Source of the DNA: Intrasporangiaceae bacterium
GTDB taxonomy: Bacteria; Actinomycetota; Actinomycetes; Actinomycetales; Dermatophilaceae
Reading direction: 5' to 3'
Length of the DNA stretch: 64,000 nucleotides
Assembly: GCA_021324575.1 (NCBI GenBank)
Contig: JAJPIW010000016.1
Coordinates: forward strand, 62,001 to 126,000
The translations under genes and the position numbers were made by a program. Of this stretch, positions 35,555-45,500 are shown one piece after another. Below the pieces are notes generated by a model. That model was not told the DNA's origin, ran no database searches, and saw only the letters and a list, made by a program, of their open reading frames with translations. Each line of letters begins with the position of its first letter. Position 1 is the stretch's first letter.

Positions 35555-36508
35555 TCAGTGGCGTTCTGCCGCCGCATCGTAGATGTCCGGCTCGAGGTAC
35601 ATGACGAGGGTCAGACCATTGGCCGCGTCCCGCGCCCGCGCCTCGGCCTCGTTGATCGTGGCCGCGACGTCCGCCGCCGACGAACCCGCCGACACGCCGA
35701 GCTTGGCGGCGACGAGCAGCTCCTCGGGGCCGAGGTGCAGCGTCTTCATGTGGATGATCCGCTCCACCCCGCCGACACCGGTGAGGGCGGACTCGATGGC
35801 TGCCTGGTGCGCCGGCGTCGCCGCTTCACCCAGCAGGAGCGACTTCATCTCGACGGCAAGGATGATCGCGACGGTCACGAGGAGGACACCGATCAGGCCG
35901 GTGCCGACGGCGTCCCAGACCTGGTTCTTCGTGAGCAGCGCGAGGCCGACCCCGAAGAGCGCGAACACGAGACCGATGAGCGCCGCCAGGTCCTCGAGCA
36001 GGATGACCGGCAGCTCTGGGGCCTTGGCGCTGCGGACGAACTCCGACCACGACCGCTGCCCCCGGGTGTGGTTGCTCTCCCGGATGGCCGTGCGAAAGCT
36101 CATGCCCTCCAACCCGATCGACACGACGAGGACCGCCACCGGAAGCCACCACCACCGGCTCGAGAACGGGTCGTAATCGTGGCTCGACTGCGCCTCGTGC
36201 CACTTGTGGTAGGCCTCGTAGAGGGCAAAGAGGCCACCGACGGAGAACAGCACGACGCTGACGATGAAGGCATAGACGTAGCGCTCGCGACCGAAGCCGA
36301 ACGGGTGCTGCGGCGTCGCCGCGCGCTGAGCCCGCTTGCCGCCCCGGAGGAGGAGCAGCTGGTTGCCGGAGTCGGCGAAGGAGTGGATCGACTCGGCAAG
36401 CATCGAGCTCATCCCACTGACGAGGAACGCGACCATCTTGGTCACCGCGATCCCCAGGTTGGCGATGAGCGCCGCGACGACGGCCTTGGTTCCACCCTCG
36501 GTTGACAT
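35555..36508 (-). CDS. Cation diffusion facilitator (CDF) transporter
   Basis: 317 aa. Six membrane helices are predicted in the first 220 residues. Helix 2 carries SIHSFADSGNQLLLL (the H-x-x-x-D metal-site pattern), and a later helix has LEDLAALIGLVFAL with acidic residues in place of the more common H/D pair, resembling the ZnT9-like branch. A cytoplasmic C-terminal domain (about 225-317) follows. It should export a divalent metal such as zinc or manganese by proton antiport. It converges with the CorA-like gene, 19 bp apart. Confidence 0.85.
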   Translation of the reverse strand: MSTEGGTKAVVAALIANLGIAVTKMVAFLVSGMSSMLAESIHSFADSGNQLLLLRGGKRAQRAATPQHPFGFGRERYVYAFIVSVVLFSVGGLFALYEAYHKWHEAQSSHDYDPFSSRWWWLPVAVLVVSIGLEGMSFRTAIRESNHTRGQRSWSEFVRSAKAPELPVILLEDLAALIGLVFALFGVGLALLTKNQVWDAVGTGLIGVLLVTVAIILAVEMKSLLLGEAATPAHQAAIESALTGVGGVERIIHMKTLHLGPEELLVAAKLGVSAGSSAADVAATINEAEARARDAANGLTLVMYLEPDIYDAAAERH

Positions 36509-36549
36509 GCGGGCCAGCCTAGCCAGCCGGGTCGGCTACCTTTCCGGGT

Positions 36550-37086
36550 ATGCCGTCCGCCCACGGGTCGCTCACCTGGTCGCCCGCCGCCACCCACCCT
36601 GACCTGCTCGCCCCGGTCGTGACCGCGGCCATCGGCTCGACCCCGAGCGCGCAGGTCGCAGCCATCGACCCGAGCCTCGCCGACACAGCCGCCTTCTGCG
36701 CGGCATACGACGTCGCGCCGGAGAGCTCGGCGAACTGCGTCGTGGTGGCCGGGCGGCGCGGTGAGGTCGAGACGTATGCCGCCGTCATGGTCCTCGCGAC
36801 GATGCGCGCCGACGTCAACGCGACCATCCGCAAGCATCTGGGCGTCCGCAGGATCTCGTTCGCGCCGATGGACGAGGCGGTGACCCGGACGGGCATGGAG
36901 TACGGCGGGATCACCCCCGTCGGGCTGCCCGAGGGCTGGCCGGTACTCGTCGACGAGGCGGTGCTGGCGGCGGGCCCGGTCGTCATCGGCAGCGGACTGC
37001 GCGCCAGCAAGATCCTGCTCGACGCGGCGGACCTGCTCGCCCTCCCCGGCGCCGAGGCCCTCGCTCTGGGCCGCCCGATCGCCTGA
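36550..37086 (+). CDS. YbaK/EbsC-family protein (aminoacyl-tRNA deacylase-like)
   Basis: 178 aa. The central part (about 60-170) shows the YbaK pattern: CVVVAGRRGEVETYAAVMVL, the conserved Lys in RKHLGVRRISFAP, and EYGGITPVGLPEGWPVLVD, followed by VVIGSGLRASKILLDAADLL. Members hydrolyse mischarged aminoacyl-tRNAs such as Cys-tRNA-Pro; the specificity of this one cannot be read from sequence. It is divergent from the CDF gene and converges with the SIS-domain gene, 4 bp apart. Confidence 0.85.
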   Translation: MPSAHGSLTWSPAATHPDLLAPVVTAAIGSTPSAQVAAIDPSLADTAAFCAAYDVAPESSANCVVVAGRRGEVETYAAVMVLATMRADVNATIRKHLGVRRISFAPMDEAVTRTGMEYGGITPVGLPEGWPVLVDEAVLAAGPVVIGSGLRASKILLDAADLLALPGAEALALGRPIA

Positions 37087-37090
37087 TCGG

Positions 37091-38314
37091 TCAGCGGGTG
37101 CGGTCGCGCAGCGCGGCCACGTGGGCCGAGCCGGCCGGGTCCAGGCCGAGCCCGATCGCCAGGTAGGTGGCGGTGAAGTCGACGAACGCGATCTGGTCGG
37201 CGACCCGGACGAGCGGGACCCCGTCAGGTGTCAGCTGCTCCCAGGTCTTCACCCCCGCCTCGCGGGCGGCCTCGACGACGGCTTGGGCCAGGTTGTGCCG
37301 GATCGCGTCGGCCTCGGGCACCTGACCCGAGACCGGTTCGGGAAGTGGCTCGCGGATCATGAGCAGCCCGAGCCGCGGTGTGGCCGGTGCGTCGAGGAAC
37401 GGGTCGGCGAAGATGTCCCGGGCTCCTCCGTGCCCGGAGTCGTCCTCGGGGTCGAACGACGCGAGAGGTGCGTCGAGAACCGCACCCGCATGACCGGCAT
37501 ACGGGCCGTCGAAACAGGCCACGATCTGCGAGGCCGCATCCGGGAGCTGCCCCCAGGACGCCGGCGTGCGCGCAGTGCGGGCGAGCATGGCCGCGGCACG
37601 CGACGCGACGACGCCGGTGAGCCGGCCGTCGCCGAGGACCACCGGCACGTGGTCGGCGAGGTCGAGGGCGAGCACCTTGGCGGGGTTGACGAACGACTCC
37701 GACCCCGGCCGGCACTCCTCGGCGCGCGCGTCGAGGGCATCAGCCACCGCGTCCAGGACGTCGTCGACGGGGCCGACGACACCCAGGGCCGCGGCACCGA
37801 GCAGGACCGGGGTGAGCAGCGACCACAGGGACCCGCGGGAGGTCTGGTCGCCGCTGCCACGGGGGTCGATGTGGATGCCGCGGGCCCGGGCGCAGACCTC
37901 GGCGAGCGGGGAGTCCGCGGCGCCGATGGTGAGCAGCGAAGCGCCGCGGCGGGCTGCCTCGGCCGCGACCGCCAGTGGGCCGCGGGCGGCGCCGGACTGG
38001 GAGACGGCGATGACCAGGTCGAGCGGGCCGACCCACCCCGGCAGCGGCAGGTTGCGCAACGCACTCACCGACACCGGTGAGCTGGCCTCGGCGAGCAGGT
38101 CGAGGACGTCGCCGACGACGGCCGAGGCCCCCACAGCGGCCACGACGATCGCTCGCGGGCGGTCGCCGTGGTTGACCCGATCGATGCCACCCTCGTGGGC
38201 GAGGACCCGGCTGCGGCGGACGTTGGCACCGGCCATCGCCAGCGAGCGCAGCGTTCCCCGGGCATCGACCCGCTCGATGATCCGTTCGTCGTCGAGCCGG
38301 TAGTCCTCGATCAT
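37091..38314 (-). CDS. SIS-domain protein (TobH/phosphoglucose-isomerase-like)
   Basis: 407 aa. An SIS-type sugar-isomerase fold is visible: AVGASAVVGDVLDLLAE, LDLVIAVSQSGAARGPLAVA and a second half with PVVLGDGRLTGVVASRAAAM. Actinobacterial relatives sit between manA and manB (Rv3256c in mycobacteria) and are annotated TobH or bifunctional phosphoglucose/phosphomannose isomerase. The role in mannose/GDP-mannose supply is inferred from the neighbourhood. It lies 31 bp downstream of the Trm112 gene and is probably co-transcribed with manB. Confidence 0.85.
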   Translation of the reverse strand: MIEDYRLDDERIIERVDARGTLRSLAMAGANVRRSRVLAHEGGIDRVNHGDRPRAIVVAAVGASAVVGDVLDLLAEASSPVSVSALRNLPLPGWVGPLDLVIAVSQSGAARGPLAVAAEAARRGASLLTIGAADSPLAEVCARARGIHIDPRGSGDQTSRGSLWSLLTPVLLGAAALGVVGPVDDVLDAVADALDARAEECRPGSESFVNPAKVLALDLADHVPVVLGDGRLTGVVASRAAAMLARTARTPASWGQLPDAASQIVACFDGPYAGHAGAVLDAPLASFDPEDDSGHGGARDIFADPFLDAPATPRLGLLMIREPLPEPVSGQVPEADAIRHNLAQAVVEAAREAGVKTWEQLTPDGVPLVRVADQIAFVDFTATYLAIGLGLDPAGSAHVAALRDRTR

Positions 38315-38345
38315 CGCCGATCCTCGCTGGGTTGGTGTCGCCGGC

Positions 38346-38570
38346 TCAGGGCTTGCGTGCCTCGTCCACGAGGAGCACCGGGATGCCGTCGTCGATCCGG
38401 TAGACCAGCCCGCAGGACGCGCCCGCAGAGTCCTGGTTGGTGTCGGTGCACACCAGCTCGGGCGCCTCGACCGTGCCGGCGTCGCGCAGCTCGGAGCGAC
38501 AGGCCGGGCAGCACAGGATCTCGCGCAGCCACGGCTCGATGAGGTGGCCGGCGGACGGCGTGCTGGTCAT
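38346..38570 (-). CDS. Trm112-family zinc-binding protein
   Basis: 74 aa. LREILCCPACRSELRD contains the CPxC pair (C21, C24) followed later by a CTDT...SCGLVYRIDDGIPVLL element, the Trm112 fold with the typical YPV/IPVLL end. Such proteins activate methyltransferases or act as small partners of enzymes in nucleotide-sugar metabolism. It sits between manB and the SIS protein, 9 bp after the manB stop codon. Confidence 0.9.
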   Translation of the reverse strand: MTSTPSAGHLIEPWLREILCCPACRSELRDAGTVEAPELVCTDTNQDSAGASCGLVYRIDDGIPVLLVDEARKP

Positions 38571-38579
38571 GGTGGTCCT

Positions 38580-40007
38580 CTAGGAAGTTGCTCGGATGAT
38601 GGCAAGGACATCATCGCGCACCCGCGCCATGACGTCACTGTCGACCGCCTCCACGTTGAGGCGTAGCAGCGGCTCGGTGTTGGACGGGCGGACGTTGAAC
38701 CACCAGCCCCCGCCCTCGGGCGCGGTGATGGTCAGCCCGTCGAGGGTGTCCAGAGCGGCGCCCAGGTCCCCGGCATACGTCCGGATCCGGTCGAGCGCGG
38801 CCGGTACGTCCGAGACCGTCGAGTTGACCTCGCCGGACGCGGCATAGCGGTCGTAGCCGGCCATGAGCGCGCTGAGCGGCCGTTCCTGCTCCCCCAGGGC
38901 GGCGAGGACGTGCAGCGCCGCGAGCATCCCGGTGTCGGCGAACCAGAAGTCGCGGAAGTAGTAGTGCGCGCTGTGTTCGCCGCCGAAGACCGCCCCGTAT
39001 GCCCCCATCTCGCCCTTGATGAACGAGTGGCCCACCCGCGTGCGCACCGGGGTCGCGCCGCGCTCGGCGACGAGCTCGGGGACCGCCAGGGAGGTGATCA
39101 CGTTGTGGACGATCCTGACGTCGGACGGCGCGGTGCCGGCGGCGACCTCTCGGGCGATCTCGCGGTCGGCGATGAGTGCGGTGACCGCGCTCGGTGAGAC
39201 CGCGCCGCCGCGCTCGTCGACGACGAAGCAACGGTCGGCGTCGCCGTCGAAGGCCAGGCCCAGGTCGGCGCCGTGCTCGACGACGGCGGCCTGCAGGTCC
39301 CGGAGGTTATCCGGCTCCAGCGGGTTGGCCTCGTGGTTGGGGAAGGTGCCGTCGAGCTCGAAGTAGAGCGGGACGACGTCGAGGGGCAGACCCTCCAGGC
39401 CGGCCGCGGTGCCGAGGACGGCCGGCGCCGTGAACCCTGCCATCCCGTTGCCGGCGTCGACGACGACCTTGAGCCGGCGACCGCCACGCAGGTCGACGAG
39501 GGACCGTAGGAAGGTCGAGTAGTCGGCGAGCACGTCCCGCTGGGAGAGGACTCCCGGCACCGGCGCCCGGACGGGCTCGGCCGCACCGTCGAGGAAGGCC
39601 TGGGCGAGGTCGCGGATCTCGGCCAGCCCACTGTCCTGCCCGATCGGGCGGGCGCCGGCGCGACAGAGCTTGATCCCGTTGTATGCCGCGGGGTTGTGGC
39701 TCGCGGTGAACATCGCACCCGGGGCGTCCAGGGCTCCGCTCGCGTAGTAGAGGCCGTCGGTCGAGGCCAGGCCGATGACGACCGCGTCGATGCCGGCGTC
39801 GGTCACGCCGGCCGCGAAGGCGTGCGCGAGGTCCGGCGAGCTCGGGCGCATGTCGTGGCCGATGACGACGACCGGGGCTCCGTCGGCGATCGCGACCACC
39901 TGGGCGAACGCGGCACCGATGGCTCGGGCCACGCCGGCGTCGAGCTGCTCGGGCACGAGGCCGCGGACGTCATAGGCCTTGACGAAGTCGGCCAGTCGGG
40001 CGGGCAC
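38580..40007 (-). CDS. manB: Phosphomannomutase/phosphoglucomutase
   Basis: 475 aa from GTG 40007, chosen for GGGAGG 7 bases upstream; the longer frame adds 19 unsupported residues. Catalytic Ser103 is in TASHNP, the metal loop is DGDADRCFVVDE, the sugar-binding loop GEHSAHYYFRDFW, and the phosphate loop RPSNTEPLLRLNVE. It interconverts mannose-6-P and mannose-1-P for GDP-mannose and mannosylated polymers, which fits the many mannosyltransferase-like genes nearby. It heads the Trm112/SIS operon. Confidence 0.95.
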   Translation of the reverse strand: MPARLADFVKAYDVRGLVPEQLDAGVARAIGAAFAQVVAIADGAPVVVIGHDMRPSSPDLAHAFAAGVTDAGIDAVVIGLASTDGLYYASGALDAPGAMFTASHNPAAYNGIKLCRAGARPIGQDSGLAEIRDLAQAFLDGAAEPVRAPVPGVLSQRDVLADYSTFLRSLVDLRGGRRLKVVVDAGNGMAGFTAPAVLGTAAGLEGLPLDVVPLYFELDGTFPNHEANPLEPDNLRDLQAAVVEHGADLGLAFDGDADRCFVVDERGGAVSPSAVTALIADREIAREVAAGTAPSDVRIVHNVITSLAVPELVAERGATPVRTRVGHSFIKGEMGAYGAVFGGEHSAHYYFRDFWFADTGMLAALHVLAALGEQERPLSALMAGYDRYAASGEVNSTVSDVPAALDRIRTYAGDLGAALDTLDGLTITAPEGGGWWFNVRPSNTEPLLRLNVEAVDSDVMARVRDDVLAIIRATS

Positions 40008-40091
40008 GGGAGAACCTCCGGGAGGTGACGGTGGGACGGCCTTCGATCCTAGGGGGACCCTCACGCCCGGTCCGCGGAAGTGCCGGCAGGA

Positions 40092-40535
40092 TCAGGTGTC
40101 GGCGTCAGCGATGACACGCAGGTGCCCGCGGCGGCCGAGCTCGCGGATGCCGGCCGGCTGGCCGGTCGCGGCCGCCGGAACGGTCGTTGCACCGGCTGCT
40201 CCGACGCCCCGTGCATAACCGCCGCGGACCACCGCGGGGGTCGTCGGCTGAGCCGCCGGGCGGGGGCGGGCGGCCTCCCGGACGGCGTCGGCGAGAGCGA
40301 GGAGGTCGTCGTGGGTGGGCTGCGGCTCGGGATAGTCGCCCGCCAGACGCACGATGTCCCAGCCGCGCGGCGCGGTGAGCCGCTCGGCATGGTCGGCGCA
40401 CAGGTCGTAGGTGTGCGGCTCGGCATAGGTGGCGAGCGGGCCGACGACGGCGGTCTGGTCGGCGTAGACGTAGGTGAGCGTGGCCACCGCGGACGTGCGG
40501 CAGGCGTTGCGGGTGCACATGCGGGACAGGCTCAC
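40092..40535 (-). CDS. DUF3499 family protein (Rv3258c-like)
   Basis: 147 aa from GTG 40535, giving the family start VSLSRMCTRNACRTSAVATL followed by TYVYADQTAVVGPLATYAEP and HTYDLCADHAERLTAPRGW. ATG 40520 is the alternative. The arrangement of four Cys (two CxxxxC-type pairs) suggests metal binding, but the function is unknown. It lies between manB and the Rv3259-like gene, as in mycobacteria. The C-terminal third is Ala/Pro-rich and probably disordered. Confidence 0.88.
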   Translation of the reverse strand: MSLSRMCTRNACRTSAVATLTYVYADQTAVVGPLATYAEPHTYDLCADHAERLTAPRGWDIVRLAGDYPEPQPTHDDLLALADAVREAARPRPAAQPTTPAVVRGGYARGVGAAGATTVPAAATGQPAGIRELGRRGHLRVIADADT

Positions 40536-40659
40536 GCTCCGCAGGCTAATCGGCCGCACCGACAACGCCCGTCCGGCACGCCGCACCGGCCTGCACCGCC
40601 CGGTCAAAATCCCCGTGCAATCGGCATACCGACCTCGGGGGGCGGCATAGGCTGGCCCG

Positions 40660-41067
40660 GTGAGTCGACGGGACCGGCACGGGCGCGGGCTGCGGGGTCC
40701 GATGGCCTGGCCGCGGGTGCCGGCGATGGTGACCCGGCGCGAGGCCTTCGACGACCTCGTCCTGGACAGCGCCGACCGGCTCGAGAGGGTGCTCAAGGCG
40801 CAGCGGGCAGAGGTGGAGTTCGCCGTCGAGGACATCCCGCCGAGCGATCCTGCCCCCTGGGAGGAGCAGGTTGCGCCGCTCGGCCGGGTGTTCCCGTCCG
40901 ACGGACGTCTCCCGCACCGGATCGTCGTCTACCGCCGGGTCGTCGAGGCCCAGGCACGCGACGAGGCCGACCTGGCCGTGCTCGTCCAGGAGGTCGTCAT
41001 CGAGCAGGTCGCCGTCCTGCTCGGCGTCGAGCCGGACGAGATCGACCCTCCCCCGCGTCGCCCCTGA
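40660..41067 (+). CDS. Rv3259-like small metallopeptidase-family protein, zinc motif lost
   Basis: 135 aa from GTG 40660. Zincin_1-type proteins have an HExxH helix; the aligned segment here is AVLVQEVVIEQVAVLLGVEP, so both His ligands are absent and the Glu remains. The flanking sequence (IVVYRRVVEAQARDEADLAV and PDEIDPP) fits the family. It is likely a non-catalytic relative; the function is unknown. It is divergent from the DUF3499 gene and converges with the DUF5719-like gene, as in related genomes. Confidence 0.8.
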   Translation: MSRRDRHGRGLRGPMAWPRVPAMVTRREAFDDLVLDSADRLERVLKAQRAEVEFAVEDIPPSDPAPWEEQVAPLGRVFPSDGRLPHRIVVYRRVVEAQARDEADLAVLVQEVVIEQVAVLLGVEPDEIDPPPRRP

Positions 41068-41070
41068 GGC

Positions 41071-42582
41071 TCAGGGCAGGGCCAGGACGCGCGTCGTGAG
41101 GGTCGTGAGCGGCGCCGGTGCGAGGTTCGCGGTCGCCAGCAGCTGGGCCGCACCCGCACCGGAGGTGCTGACGACCGCGCCGCGCAGGGCCCCCTCGCCG
41201 GCCGTCCGCCGGACCCACACCTGACTGGTCCCCGCCGGCAGCGCGACCGCGGCGGTGGAGTCGGCGGGCACCTCGACATTGCGAACCGTAGGGGTCCCGG
41301 ACGCGTCGACGACCGTCACCTCGGCGCTGGCGGGGTCGCCCGAGCTGACCAGGGTGAGCGCGCGGGCCACCGCTCCCGCCCCGGACGACGGCACGAACGC
41401 GGCCCCGGCCACCGCGCTGATCGGCGCGGAGGCGCCGGACCAGGCGAAGTCCCCGGGCGCGCCCGAGGCGCGGCGGATGGCCAGCGCCCCGGCGACGACG
41501 GGTTCGTCGGCAGTCACCTGCACGGCATACGTCCCGGCCGGCAGCCCCCCGAGGTCGAACTCGCCCACCGAGTGCGCCTTGACCGTCGCGACCCCGCCCT
41601 TGGGCAGGGGCGAGCCACCGCCCGGGCCGATGGTGCGGAGCTGGACGACGGCGTCGTGGTTGCCGGGTACGGCGACCCGCACCTTGGTCGGCCCGTTGAC
41701 GGCGACTGCCGGGATCACGAGCGTGGTCGCGGGGGCGGCTACAGGTGACGCGTCGTCGGACCCGGCCGCGACCGAGCCGTCGGTCCAGGTGTCGTTGACC
41801 GCCGCATAGACAAGGCCACCGGCCGTCGTCACGTGCACGACGGGGGTCTTCTCAGCGCTGGAGATCGCATCGAGCAGGACTGTCGCCCGGCCGTGCGCGG
41901 GGACGACGACGTCGTTGCCGTTCGGGGAGACGATGGCGCCGGCGGCGCCGTACATGGCGATGTCGGCGGTGACGACGTTGGCGCCGGGGTTGACCAGGAC
42001 GAGACGTTCCTGGCGGCCTGGGTCGCCGCCGCCGGCCACGATCCAGGCGTTGTCGACGGCGCTTCCGCAGGGCACGCTGACCAGGCCGCGGAGGTCCTTG
42101 CTGTCGACGCGCCACTCCTGAGTGGCCACGACTCCTGGGGCGAGCCCGCCGGCGCCCGAGACGCCGACCGCACCCGATGCGGGGACACCGCCCACCACCA
42201 CGGCACGGTTGGTCCCGCTCGCACTGGGTCGGGCTCCGGCCGTGACGCTGCCGACCCCGAGGGTCCCCGCACCTGGGGCGCGACCGAGGAGGGCCTGGAC
42301 GGCGTCGGCCGGCGCGGCGGCAGCGGCCACCTTGGCCGGGACGGCGACGTCCTTGACCCCCGAGATACCGCTCAGCTCGGCGCCCGGGCAGATGACCGTC
42401 GAGCTGGTGAGGGCAGTGGGTGCGCCGGCCGCGGATGCCCGTGTCGTCGCGGAGGACAGGTCCGCTGACCAGCTGGTCGCCTGGGCGGCCTGGACGACAC
42501 CCCCGGCGGCTCCGGCGACGACGACGGCGCGGAGCGCGGCGAGCCCGACGCGCTTCACGGTGGGACGGGTGGGGCGCTTCAT
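41071..42582 (-). CDS. DUF5719-like secreted/anchored protein
   Basis: 503 aa from ATG 42582, preceded by GGAGGAG; the preceding glycosyltransferase stop overlaps this start by ATGA. The N-terminal helix (about 12-33) is a signal anchor. The rest is Ala/Val/Gly-rich beta-type sequence with three or four repeated sandwich-like modules (for example ERLVLVNPGANVVTADIAMY, TKVRVAVPGNHDAVVQLRTI, RALTLVSSGDPASAEVTVVD). Such proteins accompany the giant glycosyltransferase in many actinobacteria. An extracytoplasmic partner role is inferred from the coupling. Confidence 0.78.
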   Translation of the reverse strand: MKRPTRPTVKRVGLAALRAVVVAGAAGGVVQAAQATSWSADLSSATTRASAAGAPTALTSSTVICPGAELSGISGVKDVAVPAKVAAAAAPADAVQALLGRAPGAGTLGVGSVTAGARPSASGTNRAVVVGGVPASGAVGVSGAGGLAPGVVATQEWRVDSKDLRGLVSVPCGSAVDNAWIVAGGGDPGRQERLVLVNPGANVVTADIAMYGAAGAIVSPNGNDVVVPAHGRATVLLDAISSAEKTPVVHVTTAGGLVYAAVNDTWTDGSVAAGSDDASPVAAPATTLVIPAVAVNGPTKVRVAVPGNHDAVVQLRTIGPGGGSPLPKGGVATVKAHSVGEFDLGGLPAGTYAVQVTADEPVVAGALAIRRASGAPGDFAWSGASAPISAVAGAAFVPSSGAGAVARALTLVSSGDPASAEVTVVDASGTPTVRNVEVPADSTAAVALPAGTSQVWVRRTAGEGALRGAVVSTSGAGAAQLLATANLAPAPLTTLTTRVLALP

Positions 42583-45500
42583 GAGCTCCTCCGGGCGCGG
42601 CGCGTCGGCAGGGCGAGGTAGAGCCCCACGAGGAGCAGCGCCGCCTGCCCGAACCGCCACCAGGGCTGCTCGGGGTCGACGGTGATGGACAGCCGGTGGT
42701 CACCGGCCGGGATCGCGTATGCCGGTCGCCCACCGATCGCAGCCACCTCGCGACCGTCGACGGTCACCGTCGCGTGCCGCACCCAGGCGGTCGGCTCGGA
42801 CACCAGCAGGGTGCCGGTGGCTGCGGCCCGGACCCGGGTCGACGTCGCGCCGTGCTCGCCGGTCACGGCCACGCCGGTCGTCGTGGTGCCGGCCACCAGT
42901 CGGATGCGAGGCGCACCGACCGAGCTGTCGGCGGAGGCGATGGGGGGTTGCACCCGCCAGTAGTCGTAGCCGCCGCGGCTGCCCATCCGGACCAGACCGG
43001 CCGTGGCGTCGAGGCGCTGCGCCATGGCGGCGGACGCTCGGGTGCCCAGCCCGACGAAGCCGACCCCGAGGTCGACCAGTCGCGCCGACGGGGCCGCATC
43101 GGAGGAGTCGCTGCCCGACACCCCCGTGCTGCCGTCGAGGAGCAGCTGGATCGTTGCCGCGGCCAGGTCGGGCGACGGCGCAGTGAACGCGGCGGCGGCC
43201 GCGCTCGTGCCGGCGGGAGCACTCGCGGCGGCGGGCGAGCCCGCGCCGTCGTCGGTGCCCGCATCGAGTCCGCGGGTGCCGAGGTCGACCGACAGGTCCG
43301 GGGACTCGGCGGCCACCAGCCGATAGCCCATTCCCGCGGGGGTGGGAGCCAGCAGGAGGGTCCGGTTGGCCTGGGGTGCACCGGCCTGGTCGGCGGCGAT
43401 CGCCGGCCGTGGGTCGGTCCAGGCGCGCAGCCGGCCGTCGATCCCGCCCCAGCCGTAGAGAGCCGGCCCGCCGACCGCGACCACCACAAGGGCGGCAACC
43501 GCGGGCCAGCGCGCCACCGCTGCCCAACCGCCGCGTCCGCGGCGCAGGGTCAGGTCGGAGAGGCCGACGAGGACGACACCCAGCAGCCCGGCCAGTGCGA
43601 GGAGCATGGCCGTGCCCCACCAGGGGACGAGGACGTTGCCGGCCCCGCTCTGGCCGAGTGGCACGACACCGAGCCGCACCCGGGGCACGGCGAGCGCTCC
43701 GGCGAGCCCGACGACGCCGACCAGCCCGAGCAGCGTGAGCGAGAGGCCCCGGCGTCGACCGCGGACGAGGCACACGACGGCGAGCCCGGCAACCGGCGCT
43801 GCGGCCCACCACGGGTAGTGCCCGGTCGGTCCCGGCGAGAGCAGGGCGAGGTGCGAGAGCGACGGCGCCGACCCGGCATACGCCAGCAGTCCGGGGCCGG
43901 TGAGGAGCTCCGCGGGGTGGTGGGCGACATCGACCCCCCACGGTCCGAGCAGCCCGATCGGCAGGGCGGCAGCCAGCAGAGCGCGACCCTTGGCGGCGCC
44001 GGGGGCGAGCACTACTCCGGCGACGAGTACGACGAGGAGGACCACAAGGAGGGCCGGGACGAAGGCACCGAGCGCGGCCGCCACGAGCCCGGTGGCGGCG
44101 GCCGTGGTCGTGCGTCCACCGCGACCGAGCAGGCGCGCCGTGCCGGCCACGACGAGAGGCAGGAGAACGAGGGCGACGAGGGCGGCCAGCCGGCCCTCGA
44201 GGACGGCGGCCGCGGCGACCGGGCTGGCTGCCCAGGCGAGCCCGACGAGCGCGCGGGGCCATTTCTGGAGCGTCACGACCCGACCGGCGACGTATGCCGT
44301 CCACGCGGCGAGCGGGACGGTTGCCGCGACAAGTGCGGCGGCGGCAGCACCGCCGGGTGCGGTCACGCCGAGGAACGGCACGTGGGCGATGACCCAGGCT
44401 GGGCCGGCAAGCAGGGCCGATGCCGGGCCACCAGGTGCGTCGGCACCTAGGCCGGAGCCGGACCAGCCGTCCCACCAGTCATGGAACAGGGTGCCGGAGG
44501 TCACCCGCCCGCCGAGCAGCTGGCCACCGACCAGGCCGCTACGCAGCGCCCCGAGGTGTCCGCCGACGACCCCGCGCCAGGCGAACCCGGCAGCAACGAC
44601 CGCAGCGAGAACGGACCACAGCCCGGGGTTGCGACCCAGCCGGCCGCCGAGCGACCCGCCGGCCGACGCCGCGTCGTCGCGAACGACGTGGGCGAGGGAG
44701 TCGGCCTCGGGGTCCGTGTCGAACGAGGCTTGCGGCGTGACCTGGCCGGGGTTGAGCCGGTCCCCCACGTGGCGGGCAACCTCGCCCGGGCCGACGAAGA
44801 GTGACCGCAGGTCGCTGCGCCGGACCACGGTGCCGCGGCGGCCGCGCCACCGGGCGGCGAGGGTGCGCCACGGGTCGAGCAGGGCGCCGAGATCGGCGAC
44901 CTCCGCCCCGGCGGCTCGGGGCCGTTTGGCCAGAAGCATGGCGAGCCCGCCCAGGAGGGAGGTGAGCGCTAGCCAGAGCGCGAGGAAGGGTGCGGTCCAC
45001 CACGCGCACCGGGCCAGCGCCACCCGTCGGGCGGCGCGTCGGCGGGCCGGGGTGTCGGCCTGGGCCCCGGCCAGGTCGCTGCTCGCCGGGGCTGCCACGC
45101 GGGCGGTCGGAACGGTGAGCACGCGTCGGCCAGCCAGGTGCGCGCGCCAGGAGAGGTCGAGATCGGCGCCGAGGTCACCGAGCGCCGGCTGGTGGCCCCC
45201 GAGCCGGGTCCACAGGTCCGCCTCGGCGAGCAGGCCGGCGGCGGGGACCCCGAGCACGTCGGCGCGCCCGTCGAACTGGCCCATGTCCGGCTGTCCCGGC
45301 TCGGGCGTCGAGAGCACCCGGCCGGTGCGGGTGGCCGCGATCCCGACGCTGCGCAGCTGGCGCGGGTCGTCGAGGTCGACGAGCTTCGGGCCGACGACGC
45401 CGGTCGACGGAGAGCGGCGCAACGCGTCCGCGAGACTGCGCAGTGCGTCCTGTGCGGGGACCTGGCCGGCGGCCAGCAGCCAGACCGCCGAGGTGCCCGA

